DNA of 64,000 bases, taken from Heliopora coerulea. Its lineage: Eukaryota; Cnidaria; Anthozoa; Scleralcyonacea; Helioporidae. The stretch lies in contig JASJOG010000453.1 in assembly GCA_030142905.1 (NCBI GenBank), positions 98,576-162,575 of the forward strand, given 5' to 3'. The notes under the pieces are model-generated. The model searched no databases and had not been told where the DNA came from. It worked only from the letters and a program-made list of their open reading frames with translations. The translations under genes were made by a program, and so were the position numbers. This document shows positions 10,579-49,444 of this stretch, in pieces. The first letter of the stretch is position 1. Each line of letters opens with the position of its first letter.

Positions 10579-10794
10579 TCAGTTTGGGTGTTTAAATCGG
10601 GTATGACATTTTAGTCCCGCCAAAGATTTGCAGACAAGACCACAGATGGTGCAAGAGTGAGGATTACGGGACAAAGTTGCTGGTTTGTTCGATGACGTTT
10701 TTATCCCTTTTCTTGCTTCTTGCAGCCGATGAATAGGGCTGGATTTAAAGTTCCTTATTCCATCATGGCACATAGCTCTCCAATCTTTCCATCT
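10579..10794 (-). pseudogene. Non-LTR retrotransposon C-terminal zinc-finger tail
   Basis: The minus strand reads RWKDWRAMCHDGIRNF, then a basic linker and CTICGLVCKSLAGLKCHTRF followed by KH, a C2H2 finger, before the stop. This arrangement is typical of the extreme C-terminus of a class of non-LTR retrotransposon ORF2 proteins. Only the last 72 codons remain. It could also be a stray zinc-finger exon, but the WRAMCHDGI lead argues for the retroelement. Confidence 0.62.
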
Positions 10795-10875
10795 TTATTG
10801 TTGAAAAAAAGTTTGAAAAATCTGTTTTAGTATTTATGTTAACCTCGATTAATTTATAGACTTGATAAAAAAAGT

Positions 10876-37294
<26,419 letters not shown>

Positions 37295-40200
37295 GGCTAC
37301 TGCTGTGTGTTGACGTCATGAAATTTCCTAATCCACAACCTGGTTCAATCATTTCAATTACCTTTTTCGAAACACGTGGTTGGCCTGCCGCAAAACGGAA
37401 CTCGACAGTAGGATTTTTATGTAAAAATTAGTTGTTCTTGAATAAGTGATATTGAATGAAAATTTATTTTCGTATCAAGAATTTGGTGCAAAGTCGAGCT
37501 TTAAAGTATCAGGGAAATAACAGTTAAGAAGGCAGTTGCAAAACTTTCTTATAAATCCTGTAACATCTTGTTTTCTCAAATTTTCTTGCTCCTTTAATCA
37601 ACTCTCAATTAAAGATACAGCTGTGCTACTCATTCATGATTCACAGTTGCGTTTGATCTTCGTGGTAATTAACATCACGAATTTAGTTTTGCCTTGAGTC
37701 AATCTCAACCCTGAGGTATTACAACTGAAAACCAAAAATTATAAGCGAGGCTCAGCGCAGTTGTGACCGGAATTATTCTACTTCTCTATTTTCATAGGTG
37801 ATTGTTTCATTTGTTGACGTGCTTTGGTTCAAATGCCGTTGCCAGGGATTCTATGCTTCTTTGTTTTCGATCTATTTAAAACTTACATAACAGAGAAATT
37901 AGAATAAACTACAAAGAGTTTGGCCACTTGTTGAAAATATTTGAACCACATTCAAATTCTCACAAATTTACAAATTCTTTAAGGAAATGTTATGGTTTTG
38001 GTCAAATCTTACTGCTTTTCATAATCAGAATTTTTCCGTAAACATCTTCAACACTTTTAACGAGTTCTATAAATACTGAATATGAATTTGCCAACATCTC
38101 ATTGATGAAAATCTGGTATTCAAGGCTTTCCAAAATGTAGAATCATTACATGCAAAACTTTATGTACCGATGTTCATGATTGTAGGTTAATGAGGGTTGT
38201 GATTTACATCAACTTTTCATTGACCTAATGACGACACGCAATAATTAAAGGAGCTCAAGAAAACTATATACTGCAAAGCAACGCAACAGTTCAGGCAATA
38301 AGCAATTTGTGCCACTCACAGGCCTTTAATACAGCCGAAATACAGCACTTGGCCTTTTTTTGTGTCAGGAATCGCTTTCAGTTGTTGACAAATACTCAGT
38401 CCAACAAATTTAGTGGATTAGTATTCTTTGTTGTCTTATAACGTTTTTATTAGACATACACCAGTGATACATAGATCATTTCTGACACAAGTTCACAAAT
38501 AAAAAAAATAACTTTCTGATAGATATAAATGTATCAGGAGCTCGTTGTTAGTGTTATTGGTGCTAGTGTTATTGGTGATGAAGACTGACTGTTCCTGAAG
38601 CACTTAATTCTGCTCATAAAATCTGCATTTTTTATCCACTTATTGTTCCACTCAATCTTCCTCTCGAACACGATCTATTGAATCGATAATACAATACAAT
38701 TGAACTGGAAGTCATCTTTGACCTAAATCTCTGCTTTCGAGAAGTTAAAATCGAAGTTTTGAGCTATATTCAAACTCCAATTCTTGGTTTCGATTGTTTG
38801 CTGATATGGATTGTCGTTTGTTACGTTTTTTTACAAAGAACGATTGCATTTTGTTTCTTATTCTTGCGTAAATGCTCATTAAGGAAATGCTCCTCAACAA
38901 ACCATAAAAAGAAATAGTTCATATTGCCAAATGTGGCGCTTGGAAGCGACAAAATGCTGAAGAAAGTCAGTATAATTTTGCAGGAATTAATTGTTGGTGT
39001 CGTCCTTCATTCAATAACGAAAGAAAAGCCATTGAACTCTACATGTAAGTTGATTCGTTATTTAATTACGTCCTACAATATGTAGAATTTACAACTATAG
39101 GTGGTTTATCGTGCCCTACATCGTCAAAGTTAACTCGCTAATTCTTGGAATAATCTTTTGGTAGGTCGCTTACAGGAGCGCGTTTTCATTAATCGTTTTG
39201 TTTTGATATGCCACTAAAGATCTTTAACTGCCACACTCGTCAACCTACTAGAAACTCTTATCAATAGGACTCTTAAGTCAAGATCTTTGGAAATGGATCC
39301 CCGTACCCGACAGCGTCTTACGGGTGAGTTTGCTTGCAATTGGCCGAGTAAACTAGGCGAGATATGGTTCTGTTTCAACTTCAAAGTTGGCTCAACCTTT
39401 ATTCAAAAGTGATCATGATTTTTCTATGAGAGTACGCAGACATAAAAAAAAAGAACAAAACAATTGTAATTTTACTGAGAAATTTGACGAAGGGTTATGC
39501 ACTTGTGAATCATTAGAGAGTTGTAGATTAAAGACGGAAATGCGGCCGCAACGCCATGAAGAAATCTTTTCTATTTCTCTCCTCAGCTAAACGCCATTCT
39601 GTGACGAACGTCAGCAAATGACACCATTTCGGCGTTCTCATTATTCTACCCTTAGTCAATCTAAAGCTCCCTCCTCGATTGTATATATTTGTAGATGTGT
39701 ACATCTGTGTGGATCCATGTATGTAGGTTGATAAATAAGTTAATGTATACGCAGATATCAAGAATAGTAGGTGCTACTTTATGTTCTTCGACAAAATGCG
39801 CCTCTTGGTAACTAAAAATTATGTACCTAAACAAAATAATAGAATTATGGTAATTAACTTTTTCTCTTACCTCCTTGAAAGATATACGACATTCCAGGTA
39901 TATTCGATGTAAAGCACGAATTTACCACTGTCATTTTGCATGGAGCTGTATGTCTAGCAAGTTGATTTGTTACCTACGCCAAAATAAATAGATAGTTCAA
40001 TTTAATAAAAGAGAAAATGTAGTTACTTTGCCATTTCAGAACTCATTCATCTTTTTACATAAAGGTTCTTTAAACTAATTTTCTAGCTCAAATTATCAAA
40101 TTATCAGGTAGCCCAGATTAGTCAATCTTTTAAAGGGCAGCAAACTTTATAGTGCAAACATCGGGATACTTTGCGTCAACATTTTCTTGTTTTGTTGAAG

Positions 40201-40357
40201 TTTGAATTAAAATTTCGATTGTTTAAAATACAAATGTCAAAAATTGCTGTTTTCCCATTATGTATATGTATGTTCACATGCATGTACATGCATATTCAAA
40301 TATATACATTCAAACTATATATTCACATATATATCTATCTATATATCTATATATATA

Positions 40358-40388
<31 letters not shown>

Positions 40389-40714
40389 AGATGTATATAC
40401 ATATACATATATATGAATATTCAGTTTGAATAGATTTAGTAAGAGGCGAAGATGAATTGTGGATGACAATTTGTATGCACATTTTTGTGAGCTGGAACAT
40501 AAAGGTTTGGACGAAATGCAAATCGAACTAATTCATATGACAGATAGAAGTAATTCTACAGAGGGAAGGGTTTTGGGCGTATAATCTAGACTCATGTATT
40601 CCTCGAGGACTTAACATAAAGAGATTTTATGCAATTTTAAAGGAACATTTAGTTATAAATAAACCCTGTCATCAGTTGGTGAACTAGCATCTTGATGAAG
40701 GGGTTTGTGCTGAA
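37295..40714. other. Intergenic region after the RTK, including its 3' UTR
   Basis: The first few hundred bases are presumably 3' UTR. An AATAAA occurs near 37904, but I cannot tell whether it is used. TATATA/GATA microsatellites fill 40300-40420. No convincing gene or mobile element is seen in these 3.4 kb. Confidence 0.5.
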
Positions 40715-40965
40715 ACGTTGACTTTTATATATATTTCTAAAATTCATCAAGAATTCATGAGGAAAATACAATAGAAAATCATAACCGTGTCGGGTCTTTA
40801 TATGTGATAAAGACACGTGGCTTTACATGTGAGGAAGAAGTTCATTTTTATTTGCTTACAAGAGATAAATTTCCCAACTTTCTTGGCGAATTAGCCTATT
40901 AGAAGGTTCATTTTAGAAGACATCTAAAAAAACTCGCAGTTCGTGCTTTATCGGGGTTTAAATAT
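40715..40965 (+). repeat. MITE with a GCTTTATCGG end, copy 2
   Basis: Carries the same CATCAAGAATTCATGAGGAA and CATAACCGTGT words as copy 1, inverted relative to it, and ends in AACTCGCAGTTCGTGCTTTA followed by TCGG. It is followed by (TA)n at 40965-41007. Confidence 0.6.
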
Positions 40966-41015
<50 letters not shown>

Positions 41016-41076
41016 AATAATTAACTTTATACAGTTAGTTTATGTGTCTGTGTCTATGTATTTAAATACGTATATA

Positions 41077-41277
41077 CAGGGTCCGCCAAAAAAATGTATA
41101 CACATTTCAGGAAAAGAAAAACGAGTATAAATTTATTCAGATATCACGAGATTAATGCAAGTTACCTTTGGCCTCTACAATTGCAAGAGATGCTCAAAGT
41201 GGTGGCCATTAGCTTCCAGACACTTATTAGTGTATATATATATATATGTGTGTGTATGCATTTTTTGGCTGATCCTG
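41077..41277. mobile_element. Mariner-type MITE upstream of the Ig/LDLa gene
   Basis: The 201-bp element has ends CAGGGTCCGCCAAAAAAATG and (inverted) CAGGATCAGCCAAAAAATG, each flanked by TA, the target site of the IS630/Tc1/mariner group. It has no transposase. It ends 138 bases before the ATG of the next gene. Confidence 0.75.
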
Positions 41278-41415
41278 TATATATACTTATATTTTTAAGC
41301 ATGCGTATGATGTAAAGATTCTGAAGTGCTGATGTTTGAAAGCAGCGTAATGTATCTCTTTAACGTGACTTTGTTTTGAGAGGCATTCACCATATCTGAT
41401 TTATAAGTTAGGTAA

Positions 41416-41824
41416 ATGTTTAGATCTTTAGGATTATGTTTGATTTATTTATTTGCAGTTATAAAAATGAACATGGATGAGGAACCTTCGAATATCAGCG
41501 TTGACATTTCAACACGGATAAAATACAACGGCCATTTGTCAAGTAACGGCTTTGTTCCCTATAGATCTCACGTAACTTTGTCTTGCAAAGTTTCATTTCG
41601 AGGAATTTCAGAAGAGATTTTCGACATGGTTTTGATCGCCTTTGGCCTTCCAAATGGTGCTCATGTTGTTCCTGGGAATTGCTTCGTGGTTACGAAGGAT
41701 TCAAGTAAAAGATGTAAAATATCCATCAAGAAGGCAACGATGTCCGACCAAGGAACCTACCGTTGTCTGGTCTATTACTTTTATAATGGAAAAACAATCG
41801 ACAATTTTAAAGAAACAGTCCTCA
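41416..41824 (+). CDS. Ig/LDLa gene exon 1: signal peptide and Ig domain
   Basis: The ATG at 41416 opens a hydrophobic leader. The Ig strands show Cys pairs in TLSCKVSF and YRCLVYYF. The donor CTCA|GTAAGT is phase 1. Confidence 0.75.
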
Positions 41825-44800
41825 GTAAGTGTGCTTCTCTTCATTATTTCGAACCTGCGAAACTCGAATTCTTCTCCCCATTTCTCGCCTTAGACTATAT
41901 CATGTTGGCTGCATTTTTGTCGCTCATTAATTAAATATATTAAAGGCTTGAGTACATAATTGCTCATTGGCGGAAATCGTCGCAAAATAATGTTTTTCAC
42001 GTTATATATTGCTATAATTAACCTGAACAAAAGTGTCAACTAGGAAATCCAATGCGAGCATAAACGTCTAAAAAAATGTTTATAGGAGATTCCTTCTTTA
42101 AATTTGCGATAATCATCACTCTTAGCTTGGTATTACTTCTGTATGCAATCACTTCAGGTGATCTACCTGAAATCAAACTAAACAATACTTAGTTTCTCTA
42201 CCTGATACCAACATTACCTTTGATTAATGAAGGAAGTGCACAGATACATTCCGAGACAAAATTCAGCCAGACCCTGTTCTAAGACCTTAGGTCATTTAAT
42301 TTTTACCGAAGCCATGTACAACTGACATAAAATAGGACAACTGTAGTCTTGGAGGGGAAGTTAAACGTATTCCCTAAGAATACTTCGTTTATAGAGGATT
42401 CTGTTGCAACTGTAAACGCAGTAACTGAAATTGTGCTTGATATTTTGACTATTTTGTGTACAACAAAGAGTTTGAGGTGTTCAAAATTTCATAAACAATT
42501 ATCAGAAATCTAAGAATACAGTAATTTGGGGTAGAATTCTATGATAGCATTTTAACAAATTGTCAAAACCCAACGTTTTCGGGAAGTCGATGGTTATCCA
42601 CATTAAACCTCGGGTACATCTCTTTTTGACTCTTTTTATGTCAGGTGTTGCATCACATCGATGCCCTTCATCAAAAATCTTTTGCAATATGAATAAAAAA
42701 TGCGTCGACAAATATACCGAATGTAACACAAGTCGTAAGTGTTTGCCTTCCGAGTTCACATGCCATAACGGACAATGTGTTGAAAATGATTATCTGTGCG
42801 ATGACATTCCTGATTGCCAGGATAAATCAGATGAAACTGGATGTGGTAAGTGCATTATGTAAAGGAAATATAACGCATATATCAACCTATCAACCTAAGG
42901 GCACACTGCTAATGTTATTATCATTCGCAGTGTCTTATCATAAACTTAAACCCAGAGGTATAATATTTAAAAATTACTTGTATCAATCTTGCCGAAATTC
43001 TGCGAAAAACAAGTCTTCTAAGATTAACAATCCGGAAATCTGAACAAGTCTGTGATCTTAATTATTGGGAGAAAAGGAATTCGCTTTCTTTAGGTTGGAG
43101 CTATGCTGCTTTGGATAAAAATATATTCTACATCATTTGATTTTGTTCTTACGTTGATTTTAATATTCCGGTGATTTTGTTCTTTTGGTTATTTTAATAT
43201 ATTTAATTTAAGGTTTGTCAATCGTGAAGATTATGGTAGGGAATTATAAAAGTTTGTGGATAAAGCGTCATACAGTTTTACTTGGCTGAAATTTTGGGTG
43301 TTACTTTGATTTTTTTTTTCGATAAGTTTTTTATTCAAAGTATAGTAACTTGCAGCGTCTGTTCTTTTCTTTCGTTTGTTTGCAATTTCGCGTTTTGAAG
43401 TTGGCGTCCTGAAATGGAGATTTCTCATTTGACGTCAAAACAGTTACGTTAGAAGGCAACAATAATGCTAAATATATTCAACGGAGAGAATAATCAAATG
43501 GAAATACATTTTTCTAACGATTAACTCCCGACAGGAAAATACGTGAAAATCCTATTTTAGTCCTATTTACATATTAATGAAATTGATTTCAGGTGATTAG
43601 CCGTAAAGCGTTATTGTTTAATTCAGCCTGTCTCCTCCAGGAAATACTCCAGGCGTTGTCCTTTACTTCTTAGCTCAACCTATGATCACAAAAATTTTAT
43701 TACATTAAAACGATAATAGGTATTTCTGGTGATTTTATTATGATGTAACAGTTAGAAAGATTTAATATATTAAAAAGTTTTCATCGGGATGTTTTTAAAG
43801 TAAGTTTCGTAAACTACCTTTTTACTGCCTAGAGAGAATAACAATTCCAATAAGAATTCTAGTTAATCATATGACGACAATGTATTTATATTGACACTTG
43901 TGATTAGTATTTCCATTTAAAAACTGTAAAACGGGTTACATAAACAGATAGCAGACACTCAGTCTTTCCTTAGTTACTCTAGCGAGTTTAACATTTCTAG
44001 ACGCAGATTTGGGAATATTGGAAGCCTCTGGGAAGTGGTTTACTCTTCTTCCTTTAAATACAATTTTTACCTACAGTATTGGTTCATTTTTGTCTACGAG
44101 TTTGACGAATTCTGAGAATAAAACCAAGGAAGTGAACATCTTCAAAAGGGGGAATAACATCTCTGTAATAGGAGGAAAAAAATCTCCAAGACAAGGGCAA
44201 TAATCATCTTTTATTGCTTTTCGATCATTTGAGAAGAAACACATAACTCTAAATTTATTTTGTTTTTCTTCTAATGGGAAACACAAGGTCACATGAAAAT
44301 GGACACATTTGCTATTGGTGAAAGTACTTAAGAAGGCATTAAGGTACTATTGTATAGTGCCTATCTCATATTTTCCATTACTTAATGCACGGTGGACAGA
44401 TCGCCAAAACAATATTTGTGGATTTAGTCATAAATTTAATCTCTACATCGGGATTTAAAAGCAAGGCCCGTGTGTTAATTTCCCCTTTTTTCGTGTTTCC
44501 CGCAGTAACATTCCAAACATCTGTCCCGAAATATTTAGTTAAAGTTACTATTAGAATTGTAATACAATATATAGCTCCTTAATATATGGACAGTTTCGGG
44601 AAAATATCCATGGAACGGAGATTTAAATGTCAACTTGGACTTAAAAATATTTTATGTATATACAGTATGTTTTGATAATTAACACCACAGTTTTGATTAG
44701 AAACTTTATTTGCTACATCTTTCGGAATGTGCTTATTTCTTCATCAGGCAATTTGCAGTAAGTTCGTTATAATGAAAGTTGTATGATATCTGATGGCGCT

Positions 44801-46287
44801 AAACTGGCTTGCGTCAAATATCATTCAACTGTCATTATAACGAACTTACTGTAAACTGCCTGATGAGGAAATAAGCACATTCGAAATATGTAGCAAATAA
44901 AGTTTTCAATCAAAACTGTGGTGTTAATTATCAAAATATTATGCCAATTCATATTAAAAAATTATTCAGTATAACATTTATATATCGAAATATTGTAAAT
45001 ACACTTTGAGCAAAAAATATACTGATGAAGTGAGCATTAAAAGCTTCGTTTTCGTCAAGGTGTTTAACAAGTTTTATACCTTTTAGCGCTCGTAAAAAGT
45101 AAATGCAATGTACAAGATCAGTTTATGTGCAACAATGGAGACTGTATCCCGGCTGATGCCCGCTGTAATGGTGAACAAGATTGTCGCGATAATTCCGATG
45201 AGATTAATTGTACATGTCAAGAAGGTTACTTCCAATGCACCAGCGGGAGCAATTGTCTTCCAAAGTCGTGTGACGAAAAGGTGGGAAGTAGATGGTTTAC
45301 TAAAGGAAAAACTTGTCTAATTCCAAGACATTCTAAGCTTGGGTGCAGTACAGGGAAGTGTATAATGAAAGAACAGATGTGCAATGGTATAGAAGAGTGC
45401 CAGGATGGGTCGGATGAAGCACATTGTGGTATGTGGAAATGGTTTTAGATACTTGCTAGATTAATACTGCTGGAAAAAATAGGAAACTCGCGATTTTGGC
45501 GAAGATTATCAATGTTACAGTGCACATTGAATATTGAGTGGGACCTTTAACCTTTATTAGTGATGTTGCTCTCATTGCCAAATTATTGTGGAGTGATCTC
45601 ATGCTCATTACGCTATACATTTGTGTGACACAATCTCAAATTGTGAAGCTCATTTTTTAGCAATAAATCTAAATAGCAGATTAAGTTGAACATTTAACGA
45701 GTCGATACACATAGACGAATAGAATTAATCATTACAAAAGAAGGTAAAGCAGTTTCGCTATAAAACTCTATAAAATTTATTAAGCCTAAGAACGTATCCA
45801 AAAAACATTAAAAAATAGTTTTCGTGACCTCTTGACTCCCTTTCTTTCAAGTACCAAATTTCCTTTCAATCAACGTTTTATAGTTTTCCAAAACTTAAAC
45901 ACTTAGTGATTTGGCTTTGTATAGTTCTTGATTTATTTGTCACTATCAACTTTTGCCTACGCAGAAAACAAAAAAAAAGGTTCATTTTAATATATTTAAA
46001 ACTTATCCAACACTTTATTTTGTTTTAACCTTTCATCAGGTGTTAATCGTTCTAATGCGTCCATGAACTATTCCAATTCACAAAAAGAAGAATCATTTAC
46101 TGATTATGGCTTCCTCGTCAGTGGGATGTTAGTATTTACCATCTTAATAATTTTATTCATCGTATGGATCAAACGTAAACGCAGGAATCTGGAAATTCAA
46201 TACTTACTGACTGCTAAAGCTCATGAATTTTATGCTTGGAAGAGTGTAGATCCCCGCATTATGCAATCTACCAGCCAACGGTTATGA
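41416..46287 (+). CDS. Single-pass membrane protein with Ig-like and LDLa domains (4 exons)
   Basis: Exons 41416-41824, 42645-42845, 45087-45428 and 46040-46287 join in phase 1 at every intron, with GT-AG ends, to give 399 aa. A signal peptide ([15 protein letters not shown]) leads into an Ig-like domain with VTLSCKVSF and [15 protein letters not shown]-receptor class A repeats follow, with Ca-binding motifs [22 protein letters not shown] and [11 protein letters not shown], and at least one partial repeat. The transmembrane helix (about 341-361) is followed by a basic stop-transfer and a 38-residue tail with two or three Tyr. LDLa modules bind ligands in a calcium-dependent way. The partner is unknown, and I recognise no named orthologue. 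An acceptor-like TTTGCAG at 41452-41458 means that an upstream exon 1 is also possible. Confidence 0.82.
42645..42845 (+). CDS. Ig/LDLa gene exon 2: LDLa repeats
   Basis: The acceptor TTATGTCAG precedes [18 protein letters not shown], a half repeat, and [20 protein letters not shown], with [15 protein letters not shown] completing a full LDLa module. Confidence 0.88.
42846..44664. other. Intron 2 of the Ig/LDLa gene, 5' part
   Basis: AT-rich, without recognised elements or exon-like frames. Confidence 0.4.
44665..44945. repeat. Foldback repeat with about 125-bp arms
   Basis: The arms 44665-44796 and 44822-44945 are inverted copies separated by about 25 bases. They contain TTGATAATTAACACCACAG (left) and its complement, GCTACAT, and CTGATGA followed 16-17 bases later by GAAA in each arm. 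The sense of each arm ends in AATAAAG. The words resemble the terminal repeats of Penelope-like elements arranged head to head, but no coding part is present. Confidence 0.75.
45087..45428 (+). CDS. Ig/LDLa gene exon 3: further LDLa repeats
   Basis: Begins [20 protein letters not shown], followed by [11 protein letters not shown], a full repeat. A Cys-rich spacer ([15 protein letters not shown]) and a last repeat ending [16 protein letters not shown] follow. The spacer is longer than in standard LDLa strings. Confidence 0.88.
46040..46287 (+). CDS. Ig/LDLa gene exon 4: transmembrane helix and tail
   Basis: After an Asn/Ser-rich stalk comes [18 protein letters not shown], then KRKRR and a short tail ending STSQRL and TGA. 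Confidence 0.85.
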
Positions 46288-47277
46288 AGTTGCAGTAAAG
46301 GCACTTTCATGGTGACTAAAGTGTATCAAAAAAGAAGTTTCGAGGACAAATATGTTGCTGTGTATTACATCACATGCAGCACGTAACAGTATAGCATAGT
46401 GTGATATGGCCCCACGCACAACAGTACGGTAAATAACTGGCGAGGGCATGTGGGGGAATGGGGGGTCCGGACCTCCCCACACTTTTCTTCAAGACCAATT
46501 TTTTAATTCTTCCAAATCTGATGAAAAATTGTTAGGGGAAAGGGGGCTGAGAAGCAAATATCCCAAGAGCTTACATCATCAGTTTTCCTATCCTTACCAG
46601 AAGTGCAAGGCAAATATGTCCACGCTGTCATTCATATCGTAACAACGAGAAGTTCGTTTAGCTTGGAACTTTGTTGTAAAGCCATTGACAGAGTCCTTTC
46701 CGTAAGTGCAATGGTATGTATGGTAAGGGAAAGAATTGTGACATAATTTATATGTATAAACTAGAGTGTTGTAAACCAGTGGTTGTGCGCTTGAGTCATT
46801 CAACAAAGAAATTCCACTAGAGAATTCCAATGAGGGTTATCTGTTTGTCCCAGTACATATCTAAGTTAACGTCACATTCCCAAAACTTCCGACTTCTTAA
46901 ACCTAACTTCTTACGTGACACGTTTTGGTTTGTAATAATTAAAAATACTCAATCTGGAGCTTTCAGATTATCATAAAACGCGCCTGAAATGCAGAAAATA
47001 CAGTTTCAGAGACCCTAGAAGTCAAAAATTTTCCGGGGGAACATGCCCCTGACCCAACTACCTGTCTCTCGCCTACGGGGCTTCGCCGACCCCCCTAGTC
47101 GTTTTATCCTGGCCTCGCAGCTGCGGTAAATTTCATTAGCAACCAATTAAAGTCGGTATTCTTTGTTCTTTCGTGGAATTTATATTCTTAATACCACGAC
47201 GCATGTGGGTAAGTATCGTCAAAATAAATAGCGAAGTTTGAATATTCCTAAAGGATTTTAAATCTAAGGCCCAGTTT
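46288..47277. other. Intergenic, 3' of the Ig/LDLa gene
   Basis: It probably contains the 3' UTR of the upstream gene. No element or gene is recognised. Confidence 0.4.
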
Positions 47278-47387
47278 ACACGTTGAACTTTTCATGTCCC
47301 GAACCAAATGTAAACCAATTTTGACAAAGGATCTTGCTCGTTAACATTAGATTCGGCACATGAAAAGTTCGACATTTGAACTGGGCC
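47278..47387. mobile_element. Palindromic Harbinger-type MITE, copy 1
   Basis: The ends GGCCCAGTTTACACGTTGAA and (inverted) GGCCCAGTTCAAATGTCGAA are flanked by TAA on both sides. The 110-bp element folds almost entirely on itself around the CTTTTCATG arms. Confidence 0.8.
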
Positions 47388-48071
47388 TAAGTGAATTAAA
47401 CAATAAAACCGTAACACTAGTCATTGGAGAACACAGGTAGGACATCGTGCCTCTATATATCCTTATTTAGGACGCTGTTGTAACTGACATAGCATCGATC
47501 GTTCAAAGTTATACCATGAAACACATTTGGCAAAATAGATATAAGTATAATGAGACAGGATCATTAGAAGTTTAAGGATTAAATTAATTCCTCGCGGAGA
47601 TCTTTTCCTGACTTGCCACATTTGAATGAAGTTTTTGAAAAGGCATGAATTGATTCATTAGTAATGCCGAAAGAACTATGATAAAAGGCGAACCAATTAC
47701 AGTCAAGTTTCAATAAAACTTCAGTTGAAAAATTTGAACGTTAAATTTTCTTAAATATGAACACTTCGTAAATAAAATTGACTTTGATTGAGATTATATT
47801 ACCAGGTTTGATGCTTCCTCACTCAATGGGTGCTTTGAACTAACTTCAGCCTTGTTTCTCGCTACCTTTCGCTTCTTGTGTTTTCCAATTTGTTGTAGAA
47901 AGACACAGTGGCACACTCGTTACGTCAATTTGTCAGATTGCCATCAATCGAAGTAGAAATTCGTAATTTTCGTTCGGCCAGAAATTCTTCGATTTTATTA
48001 AATTAGGACTTTTTGCTTCGCGTGAAACATGTTTCGGTTAGGACTACTGCCTGACTGAACAACGACTTGAG

Positions 48072-48418
48072 CAGGGATGGTGCCAGAAGGGGACAGAGGG
48101 GGGTTACATCCCCCGCATCGGGGAACATTAGCACCCTGTCGGGGAAAAATTAACAATTTGTCGTGGAATTTTCGTTGATCACAACACGTTTACATGTTGT
48201 TCGAACTATAAGTACTTGTTATTGATTTAGCCAAGAAAGATAACAGACCTTTTTCTTCATGTCAAATCTAAGAGAAAACTGTTTCTAGTCAGTTGTTGCG
48301 ATTATTCTTTCGGAAAATACCATATTTTCTGCCTTTAAACAAGGAAATTATTAAAGTGGCGTGGTCTTGGCCTCTCTTGTTTAGCCCCCCTGTCGGAGAA
48401 TTCCTGACGCCACCCCTG
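48072..48418. mobile_element. hAT-type non-autonomous element
   Basis: The ends CAGGGATGGTGCCAG and (inverted) CAGGGGTGGCGTCAG are flanked by 8-bp direct repeats GACTTGAG and GAACTGAG, which share six of eight bases. The 347-bp body has no coding capacity. Confidence 0.75.
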
Positions 48419-48879
48419 GAACTGAGGTCTTCACTTCTTATTCATGAATTTATTCTCTTCAAGATCAAATCCAACTTGCAATAAGAAGATCAGAGCCCAG
48501 CTTTTTTGCATTAGCCAATGTTAAATGGACCTGTGCTAGGGCGATCTGTTTACATGCAGGTGTATTTTACATTCTAAACTCTAAATTACTGCATCACGAT
48601 ATGGCAATCCTGGTACACAACACACTAGTAAGATGGCGGAGAAATTGCATATGTCTCAGTCGTCTGTCCGAAGTGTTGTACCCTCCACGCCGTTCGCTTT
48701 TAATTTTACGTTACATTTTCTTTTATTTCTTTCGTAGACAAAAATAAAAATAGTTTTTGTGCCTGCTAAGGGAGGGGCTTAAGTGTCGTAAAGCCCCTTA
48801 TCCGAATTTGCTGCGTCACTGTGATGGACTTTTTTGGGCTCGATAAATTTTAGTTACGTGGTACTGTAGAACGGACCGA

Positions 48880-49075
48880 ATAACCGTAACATGGTACAGG
48901 AGGGTACAGTAAAATATGGTGAGCTGTAGTGCAGTTCAATGCATTGTAGCCCACTGAAGTGTAGAGCACTGCGGTACAACAATACAGTTTAGTACAGTAC
49001 AGAACATGACAGGTAAGAACAGAACATGACAGGTAAGGACAGAAACGAAAAGTTAAGTACAGTACAGTACAGTAT
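48880..49075. repeat. Degenerate GTACA/TACAG simple repeat
   Basis: Pentamers around GTACAG recur irregularly, with a 21-base direct duplication of AGAACAGAACATGACAGGTA near 49015-49040. Confidence 0.7.
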
Positions 49076-49322
49076 TGAAAAATTCAATTTTGGGGGAAAT
49101 TTCAACGGAATTTAACGTTCAATGACGCACAACTGATTAATAACACGTCAATGCTGTCTCGCAGTTACTGGAACAATGTTGCTCGCATCTACACCACTAT
49201 TTAACAGAAGTGGGACAGAGAAGACTGTGAGATTGTGCAATGATAGGAACACTACAATTTGGGATGGATTTTCGTTAATTATCTGTATTCACGTTACCTT
49301 CTGTCCTTCATGACCTTTTTAA

Positions 49323-49441
49323 GGCCCAGTTCAAACGTCGAACTTTTCATGTGCCGAATCAAATGTAAATCAGTTTGAACAAAGGATTTTGCTCATTATC
49401 ATTAGATTCGACACATGAAAAGTCCGTCATTTGAACTGAAC
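49323..49441. mobile_element. Palindromic Harbinger-type MITE, copy 2
   Basis: Same family as 47278-47387, starting GGCCCAGTTCAAACGTCGAA and flanked by TAA. The right end has decayed to GAACTGAAC. Confidence 0.75.
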
Positions 49442-49444
49442 TAA

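Noticed and set aside
40171..40521. Overlapping open frames near 40.3 kb
   Set aside because: They are driven by TATA/GATA microsatellites.
40680..40730. CTTGATGAAGG...GAAACGTTGA string as a hammerhead ribozyme
   Set aside because: The core CTGATGA is altered to TTGATGA and no pairing stems are evident.
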